This document shows positions 6,450-10,334 of a DNA stretch of 10,334 bases, in pieces. The stretch covers positions 1-10,334 of the forward strand of contig JACPNK010000008.1 of the NCBI GenBank assembly GCA_016185525.1, given 5' to 3'. The stretch's first letter is position 1. Every line of letters begins with the position of its first letter. The notes under the pieces were generated by a model. The model was not told the origin of the DNA, did no database searches, and saw only the letters and a program-made list of their open reading frames with translations. This stretch comes from Candidatus Yanofskyibacteriota bacterium. GTDB taxonomy: Bacteria; Patescibacteria; Paceibacteria; 2-02-FULL-40-12; IGHO2-12-FULL-4. A program made the translations under genes and the position numbers.

Positions 6450-7777
6450 TTATTGCTGTTTATTTGCTTTAGCTTGTGAATCAAATATATAAAAGAGGTG
6501 AGATGTGAAACCGTAAACCATACCGTAACCATTATAACAGAGCCCCACGAGCCGTAGTTTTTTATAAGCCACAAGCCCAGCGGAATGCCGCCGGCCAAAA
6601 TAAGCGAGTTGATGAGTATGGAAACTTTTACTTTGTTGGTCGCCCGCCACATCGGTCCCAACCCTACGCCAATACCAAACAAGGAGCCGTAAATAATCAA
6701 CCCAAAAACATATTTTATGCTCGGCAAATAACTTTCGCCGTAAAGAACCTTGAATGCTATCGGCGAAACAACCGCCGCGCCGACGCTTAACACCGCCGAA
6801 AGCAACAGAGAATACAAAGAAATCTTTTTAAAATTTTGGTACAGTTGTGCTCTGTTTGTAACTTGAATTTTAGGAAACTCCACATTCAAAAGAACGGAGA
6901 TTGGACCAAGCAGGCTCAAAACCAGACTCATATAGCCAAAAGCTAATTTAAAAAACGAAACATCGGAAGCGCTGACATAAATACCGGTAAGAATCACAGG
7001 AAGAGCCATATAAACATTGCCCATATTTCTGTCAAAAGCAACCCAAAAAGTAAATCTGAAATACTTTTTTATATCCGCTTGCTTCGCTATTTTGACCAAA
7101 CGGCGTAAACCGGGAAAAATTGGTTCACTTTTCGCCACGTTGCCAAACAGTATCCCGGACAACAAAAATATAACTGCCGCTCCGGCCAGTTGGCCGCTGA
7201 CCGCTCCCAACACCCCAAACCCGGTTAAAACAAAAATCAGCGATAAAACATATCTGACAGACTGATCGGATAAAATCAAAAGACCCAGCAATTTAACCCT
7301 GCCTGTAACCTGAAAAGCAGAGTAAGCAAGAGTAAATAAAGATGAGGAAAAAATAGAGGCAACCACAACAATTGCGGCATAAACTCCGATAAGCGAGTTG
7401 CCGTATAATTTACCGGCAATACCCGGCAGAAAAGCGGAAACTAAAATAACAATCGTTGCGGCAAAGAAGGTTATTTTAAGCATAAACCCTAAAATATTTT
7501 CCACCTCGGCCTCATTTTTTTGGGCATAAGCCCTGCCCAGCATACTGGACACGGCTTCTTGGATGCCCATGCCCAATATTAAACTGGTCATACTTGCCAT
7601 TCCTATCGCCAAAGCATAAACGCCAAAAAGCTCCGGCTGAAGCAGTCGGGCGATAACAATGCCGATTATGGCCTGAACAAGGGTTCCGCTAAAACTTCCC
7701 GCCTGTAAAGTGGCCACGCCGCGGACAAATCCGTTTCGGTAAAAATATTTAATTTTCTTATAAAAAAAGCCGACCAT
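6446..7777 (-). CDS. Wzx-like lipid-linked oligosaccharide flippase
   Basis: Polysaccharide-exporter (PST/MOP) family membrane protein thought to flip undecaprenyl-linked sugar units across the membrane. The 443-residue protein is almost entirely hydrophobic helices, about 12-14, with the N-terminal family signature: a short basic start, GVATLQAGSFSGTLVQAIIGIVIARLLQPELFGVYALA (given here as GVATLQAGSF then IARLLQPELFGVYALA), and MGIQEAVSSMLGR. Helices are linked by short basic loops, as in relatives, and the length is normal. ATG 7777 has no ribosome-binding site; a candidate promoter with its -10 box only 6 nt upstream suggests a leaderless message. It is the first gene of a two-gene unit with the GT2 gene, overlapping by 4 nt. 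Substrate cannot be inferred from sequence. Confidence 0.9.
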   Translation of the reverse strand: MVGFFYKKIKYFYRNGFVRGVATLQAGSFSGTLVQAIIGIVIARLLQPELFGVYALAIGMASMTSLILGMGIQEAVSSMLGRAYAQKNEAEVENILGFMLKITFFAATIVILVSAFLPGIAGKLYGNSLIGVYAAIVVVASIFSSSLFTLAYSAFQVTGRVKLLGLLILSDQSVRYVLSLIFVLTGFGVLGAVSGQLAGAAVIFLLSGILFGNVAKSEPIFPGLRRLVKIAKQADIKKYFRFTFWVAFDRNMGNVYMALPVILTGIYVSASDVSFFKLAFGYMSLVLSLLGPISVLLNVEFPKIQVTNRAQLYQNFKKISLYSLLLSAVLSVGAAVVSPIAFKVLYGESYLPSIKYVFGLIIYGSLFGIGVGLGPMWRATNKVKVSILINSLILAGGIPLGLWLIKNYGSWGSVIMVTVWFTVSHLTSFIYLIHKLKQINSNK

Positions 7778-7783
7778 CGTTTA

Positions 7784-7812
7784 AATTTAGCAATAATAAC
7801 CAGTTGCCGCAA
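7784..7812 (-). promoter_or_regulatory. Candidate promoter of the flippase-GT2 unit
   Basis: On the minus strand TTGCGG (7807-7812) and TAAATT (7784-7789) are 17 nt apart and TGC precedes the -10 box. The hexamers are only moderate matches. The -10 ends 6 nt from ATG 7777, so initiation would fall at or very near the start codon. A terminator directly upstream supports a new transcription start here. Confidence 0.35.
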
Positions 7813-7813
7813 G

Positions 7814-7833
7814 AAAAAACGGCCCCTTGGCCG
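7814..7833 (-). terminator. Intrinsic terminator after the repeat block
   Basis: On the minus strand CGGCC-AAGG-GGCCG is followed by TTTTTT. It is the first intrinsic terminator downstream of the GT-C gene and lies about 360 nt beyond that gene's stop, past the whole repeat block. It separates the SGNH/DUF5989/GT-C genes from the flippase. Confidence 0.65.
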
Positions 7834-7866
7834 CTTTGAAATTGAAATTTACCAAAGAAGCAATAG

Positions 7867-7993
7867 TTACCAAATTCCTTTATCCTTATCCAGTTTTAAT
7901 CTTGATACTACCCACAACCCTACTGCGTAAACCATCGGTAAGAAAAAAACGAAAGAATTGCTCCAAAAGTTGTAGCCGAAATAGTTCCAGATG
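7867..7993 (-). pseudogene. Orphan C-terminal fragment duplicated from the GT-C glycosyltransferase
   Basis: The minus strand reads IWNYFGYNFWSNSFVFFLPMVY and then AVGLWVVSRLKLDKDKGIW before a TAA. The first part repeats the C-terminus of the gene ending at 8196 (IWNYFGYNFWNNPLVFF...). At DNA level 7909-7993 matches 8235-8319 with about 6 differences in 85 bases. There is no start codon or upstream domain of its own; the frame runs upstream only into the 12-bp tandem array. Its ending, a basic tail after a membrane helix, looks like a natural protein terminus, so this may be the original 3' end of the glycosyltransferase gene, detached by a duplication or insertion. Confidence 0.75.
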
Positions 7994-8078
7994 AGCCCTG
8001 TCAGGGTCATCCTGACACTGAGGGTGACACTGAGGGTGACACTGAGGGTGACACTGAGGGTCATCCTGACAGGGCTCA
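7992..8078. repeat. 12-bp tandem array bounded by 14-bp inverted repeats
   Basis: TGAGCCCTGTCAGG (7992-8005) and its exact reverse complement CCTGACAGGGCTCA (8065-8078) bound the element. Inside, GTCATCCTGAC occurs at both ends (8006-8016 and 8060-8070), and between them are three exact copies of GTGACACTGAGG (8024-8059) preceded by one copy with a single change (8012-8023). The left end also forms a local 7-bp hairpin, TGTCAGG-gtcat-CCTGACA. The layout resembles a small non-autonomous (MITE-like) or repeat-derived element; no transposase is in the window. Confidence 0.8.
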
Positions 8079-8195
8079 CACAAAATAAACTTTGTCACTC
8101 GCAGCGAGGAGCGGGGTCCCGCCTCTTGGCGGGAATCCATAGGCCACAACGAGCTCATTTTCCTCGTTGGGGAAAATGAGCGTCCGGAAAAAGCA
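8079..8195. repeat. Hairpin-rich non-coding block between the tandem array and the GT-C gene
   Basis: Two stems are clear: TCCCGCC-tctt-GGCGGGA (8117-8134) and GCTCATTTTCC (8153-8163) pairing with GGAAAATGAGC (8171-8181) across a 7-nt loop. A competing AACGAG/CTCGTT pairing overlaps the second. Neither is followed by a T-run on either strand, so they do not look like terminators. The GTCACTC...GCGGGAATCCA wording resembles dispersed intergenic repeats of many bacterial genomes (my recollection). No credible gene. Confidence 0.55.
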
Positions 8196-9362
8196 TTATT
8201 CGCCAAACCCCGATACAGACGAACTACGAGTTGTTACCCACAACCCTACTGCGTAAACCATGGGCAAGAAAAAGACGAGAGGATTGTTCCAAAAGTTGTA
8301 GCCGAAATAGTTCCAGATGGGCAGAAAAACGAAGAAAGAGTCAATAAAAACTAAGGGCATTAGCCACTTATATTTTAATAAGTAACCAACCGAGGCAAGA
8401 GCAAAAAGAGTCGTCATCGGCAGAAGATACTTTGAAAAAGAAAAAGTCAGACTGCCAACCAAAAGAAAATTCAAAATTATAGCCAAAATTATTTCCTTTC
8501 TTAAGGGGTCAGGTACTTTTTTTGAGAGTACCTGACCCCTTAACAGCGCAAAAGCTCCCAAAACCACTATCAAGGGCGAGATCATTATTTTCCTGAAAGA
8601 TAAGAGCAGATTTGCGGCCACTCTTAAGTAGCCTTTAATTCCCAAGGCAAAACTCTCAACCAAAGGCGGCGGATTGCCGGTGTCAAAATTGCCTTGATAG
8701 GAATTAATCGCCGCGTTGTTTATCAGATGTCCGGTCTGATAGTAGCTTGCGCCGAGATAAGCGCCGCCAATCAAAAAAGCCAGTAAAATAAACACTACTC
8801 TCCACTGATAAGTTGAACTTCTCAGTGATTGTTTAAAAAACAAGGGGAAGAGGGCCAGCGCAAAAGGCTTGACTATCCCCCCAACCGCCCAAGCCAGAGG
8901 TGTCCATAATTTTTTATTAAGACTTCCGTAAACTATCAAAAGAATAAAAAACAAAAGCGCCGCTTCCTGAAAGCCACGGAACATAGTCGTATAGGGATAA
9001 GGAGTCAATAAAAATAAAATTAAAAAATAAACACCAGCTTTTTTATTCTGATAGTAGTCGCGTCCAATAAAATACGCCAAAGGAATGGAAAGCAATGAAA
9101 AAATAATCGAAGCAATGATTATGGAGTTATGCGAACCGGCTTGCCATGAGGGAATCGAACTGGTCAGCCAGAAAATAGGCACGGCAAAAAATGACAATCC
9201 CTGAAAACCGTAAAAAGACTTAAAGTCCAGTTTGCCATGAGCCAGCAACTCGGCAAACCCTTCATAGTGGAAGCCGTCATCCATCATAACCGGAGTTGCC
9301 AAAAGGAAATAGCCGAGCATGCCGGCCGTAACTAAAATCAGTAGTAAGTAGTGATTCTTCAA
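8196..9362 (-). CDS. GT-C-like membrane glycosyltransferase, remodelled by repeats
   Basis: Multi-spanning membrane protein of the polyprenol-P-sugar-dependent (GT39/GT83-like) type, which adds sugars on the outer face of the membrane. After the first helix comes MMDDGFHYEGFAELLAHGKL, the first periplasmic loop with the acidic pair (Asp28-Asp29) expected to be catalytic, then YGFQGLSFFAVP, a family-like segment, and about nine or ten more helices. I choose TTG 9362, directly after the upstream DUF5989-like stop, giving 388 residues starting KNHYLLLILV. The frame could start at TTG 9410 (404 residues), but that overlaps a conserved small gene. Neither has a ribosome-binding site. Two palindromes are read in frame, at 8501-8543 (about residues 274-288) and 8803-8827 (about 179-187). 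The ending TTRSSSVSGFGE looks like read-through into repeat DNA. The GT2 gene nearby could supply its donor. Confidence 0.8.
   Translation of the reverse strand: MKNHYLLLILVTAGMLGYFLLATPVMMDDGFHYEGFAELLAHGKLDFKSFYGFQGLSFFAVPIFWLTSSIPSWQAGSHNSIIIASIIFSLLSIPLAYFIGRDYYQNKKAGVYFLILFLLTPYPYTTMFRGFQEAALLFFILLIVYGSLNKKLWTPLAWAVGGIVKPFALALFPLFFKQSLRSSTYQWRVVFILLAFLIGGAYLGASYYQTGHLINNAAINSYQGNFDTGNPPPLVESFALGIKGYLRVAANLLLSFRKIMISPLIVVLGAFALLRGQVLSKKVPDPLRKEIILAIILNFLLVGSLTFSFSKYLLPMTTLFALASVGYLLKYKWLMPLVFIDSFFVFLPIWNYFGYNFWNNPLVFFLPMVYAVGLWVTTRSSSVSGFGE
8501..8543. repeat. Long palindrome (17-bp arms) inside the GT-C gene
   Basis: TTAAGGGGTCAGGTACT (8501-8517) and its perfect reverse complement (8527-8543) flank a 9-nt loop. 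The element is translated in frame as LLRGQVLSKKVPDPLRK in a basic loop between membrane helices. The GGGGTCAGGTAC wording resembles REP-type palindromes that I recall from many genomes; this is a recollection, not a search result. Confidence 0.85.
8803..8827. repeat. Palindromic repeat, copy 2, inside the GT-C gene
   Basis: CACTGATAAGTT-g-AACTTCTCAGTG, 12-bp arms with one mismatch. Positions 8804-8826 match the reverse complement of the perfect palindrome at 1019-1041 in 22 of 23 positions. It is read in frame as part of QSLRSSTYQWRV in a basic loop of the protein. Confidence 0.75.
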
Positions 9363-9363
9363 T

Positions 9364-9513
9364 TTAAAATAGGGTGTAAATAAGAGGACCGAATACCGAG
9401 GTTTCGGCAAAAATAATCAAAAAACCCAGGAAAACAAGAAAAATAATTACCGGCGCTATCCACCATTTTTTTCTAATCTTCAAATATAACCAAAGTTCTT
9501 TAAAAATTTCCAT
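9364..9513 (-). CDS. Small DUF5989-like membrane protein (49 residues)
   Basis: ATG 9513 to TAA 9364 encodes 49 residues: a charged amphipathic start (MEIFKELWLYLKIRKK), then WWIAPVIIFLVFLGFLIIF, a single membrane helix, and the short tail ETSVFGPLIYTLF. The R/K-K-W-W-hxP start of the helix and the terminal P-h-I-Y-T-L-F are, as I recall, the hallmarks of DUF5989, a tiny family found in surface-glycan and carbamoyltransferase clusters beside SxtJ-like and SGNH proteins. Function is unknown. It lies between the SGNH hydrolase (48 nt upstream) and the GT-C gene, whose likely TTG start follows its stop by 1 nt. Only a weak GTGAG ribosome-binding site is seen. It is easily missed because of its size. 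Confidence 0.75.
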   Translation of the reverse strand: MEIFKELWLYLKIRKKWWIAPVIIFLVFLGFLIIFAETSVFGPLIYTLF

Positions 9514-9527
9514 AAAAACTCACAAAA

Positions 9528-9560
9528 AGAAAATTAACAAACTGTGTTTGTTGATTTTCT
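9528..9560 (-). terminator. AT-rich hairpin after the SGNH gene (weak terminator or attenuator)
   Basis: AGAAAATTAACAAAC (9528-9542) and GTTTGTTGATTTTCT (9546-9560) pair over 15 bp with one mismatch around a 3-nt loop. On the minus strand the stem is followed by TTTTTGTG. It begins 2 nt past the SGNH stop and ends 15 nt before the DUF5989-like ATG, so it could end some transcripts or protect the upstream message while lowering downstream expression. Confidence 0.45.
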
Positions 9561-9561
9561 G

Positions 9562-10334
9562 TCAATGATTTATAAAGTTAGTAAGAAAATTGCTGATGCC
9601 GTCTGCTATTATTCGCTGTCCGTATTTACTAGGATGTCCGTCCGTAATCAAATACGGAGGCTCGCCGGGATTAAGTTTGGCCCATTTTTTGAAATACGGC
9701 AACAAGTCAACATGGTTTATTTGTTCTTTCTTTAAAAACGACAGTAAACCGCGATGCAATTCGTCAATATTTTCATCTTTGCCGAAAACCTGCCCGAATG
9801 GAGGCAAAACGGCGACCACTAAATCCACGCTATTTTCGTTCGCCAATTTTTGAAAGTTTTTTATCAGAGACGTTGAGCGGTCTGTTTGAGCTTCAATCTC
9901 TGTTTGTCCTTCCCTCTGCCCAAATTCCTGATTTGGTTCTTTTTTATTTATATTTTTAAAATAAGCCAAAATGTTGTTGTGCGATTTCATTCTAAGCATG
10001 AACCGCCACGCCGTTGAATGGTTACGGAAAAAAAGTTTAATCTTGTTTTTAATATCCCGCGATTTTGAAAACGACGCTTCCGGATTAACATTCTCTCTCA
10101 TGTTATCAGAAAAATCGTTGCCGGTAAAAAAGCCCAGAAGAATGATATCGGGATTAAACTTCAAACCCTTGTTCTTAAAAACATAATACTCTCTTTCCGT
10201 GCCGTAGCCCGCTATGCCCATGTTTAGAACTTCAAAATTCTTGTCCTTAAAATAATTTTTTAAATTACTTTCAAGCAGTTGAGAGTAAGACTCGTTTTCT
10301 TCAACCTGAAACGCCTCTGTCAAAGAATCGCCAA
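9562..10334 (-). CDS. SGNH/GDSL-family hydrolase or acyltransferase (5' end beyond the window)
   Basis: The frame is open to the right edge, where its first visible residues are GDSLTEAFQVEENESY, the GDSL block with the catalytic serine (codon 10324-10326). Downstream are LNMGIAGYGTEREYY (block II glycine), DIILLGFFTGNDFSDN (block III Gly-Asn-Asp) and, near the C-terminus, LITDGHPSKYGQ, which supplies the catalytic Asp and His. All four family blocks are therefore present in about 257 visible residues; a short N-terminus, perhaps with a membrane anchor or signal peptide, lies off the window. A basic Asn/Gln/Glu-rich linker falls in the middle (about residues 120-150). Members act as esterases or acyl transferases on lipids and glycans. 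Position beside DUF5989-like and glycosyltransferase genes suggests surface-glycan acyl modification, but the substrate is inferred only from context. Confidence 0.88.
   Translation of the reverse strand, partial: GDSLTEAFQVEENESYSQLLESNLKNYFKDKNFEVLNMGIAGYGTEREYYVFKNKGLKFNPDIILLGFFTGNDFSDNMRENVNPEASFSKSRDIKNKIKLFFRNHSTAWRFMLRMKSHNNILAYFKNINKKEPNQEFGQREGQTEIEAQTDRSTSLIKNFQKLANENSVDLVVAVLPPFGQVFGKDENIDELHRGLLSFLKKEQINHVDLLPYFKKWAKLNPGEPPYLITDGHPSKYGQRIIADGISNFLTNFINH

Noticed and set aside
6241..6492. Plus-strand frame across the flippase-GT2 junction
   Set aside because: It is antisense to two well-supported genes and lacks any recognisable feature.
5733..7777. Alternative genetic code (TGA read as Gly or Trp, as in some CPR lineages)
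   Set aside because: TGA ends the flippase, the heptad protein, gmd and the SGNH gene at positions matching expected family ends, and no conserved frame needs TGA read-through.
7886..8206. Minus-strand frame of 106 codons reading PQCHPQCHPQC through the tandem array
   Set aside because: It is built from hairpin and repeat DNA, has no ribosome-binding site and runs out of frame across the duplicated glycosyltransferase fragment.
9363..9410. Extension of the GT-C protein to TTG 9410 (404 residues)
   Set aside because: It would overlap the conserved-looking end of the 49-residue DUF5989-like gene and has no ribosome-binding site; TTG 9362 starts just before the first membrane helix. Not fully excluded.

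Overview
This window looks like an envelope or cell-surface polysaccharide locus from an AT-rich, compact bacterial genome. I suspect Patescibacteria (CPR, Parcubacteria-like). The suspicion rests on an unusual short-form nucleotide-sugar dehydrogenase, promoter-to-ATG distances that suggest near-leaderless mRNAs, and many short palindromic repeats. This is inference; no rRNA or marker gene is present. TGA is used as an ordinary stop codon, so the genetic code appears to be standard.

Layout. Positions 1-879 (minus) hold the 5' part of a UDP-glucose/GDP-mannose dehydrogenase-family gene that runs off the left edge. Positions 1037-1465 (minus) encode a small protein with seven tandem heptads, followed by a hairpin terminator. 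The divergent intergenic region 1466-1659 carries promoters for both sides. On the plus strand come a polyprenyl-phosphate glycosyl-1-phosphate transferase (1660-3018), a single-ring ClpA/ClpB-type AAA+ ATPase with a large coiled-coil insertion and its own promoter (3078-4607, terminator overlapping its stop), and GDP-mannose 4,6-dehydratase gmd (4672-5667). A terminator at 5686-5707 separates gmd from the convergent minus-strand genes.

Read in transcription order from the right edge, the minus strand carries an SGNH/GDSL hydrolase (its 5' end, just before the GDSL motif, lies off the window), a 49-residue DUF5989-like membrane protein at 9364-9513, a GT-C-like membrane glycosyltransferase (8196-9362), a repeat block (7867-8195) containing a duplicated piece of that gene's 3' end, a terminator (7814-7833), a Wzx-like flippase (6446-7777), and a polyprenol-phosphate mannose synthase-like GT2 overlapping the flippase by 4 nt.

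Together the genes can make nucleotide sugars (the dehydrogenase, Gmd), load the first sugar on a lipid carrier (the glycosyl-1-phosphate transferase), make a polyprenol-P-sugar donor (GT2), use such donors at the membrane (GT-C), move the product across (flippase) and perhaps trim or esterify it (SGNH). No Wzy polymerase or soluble GT4-type enzyme is visible here.

The most unusual items are the AAA+ protein (split Clp-like ring with an IGF tripeptide where ClpP-docking loops sit) and the GT-C gene, which carries two palindromic elements in frame and has a duplicated, rearranged 3' end beside a 12-bp tandem array bounded by inverted repeats.
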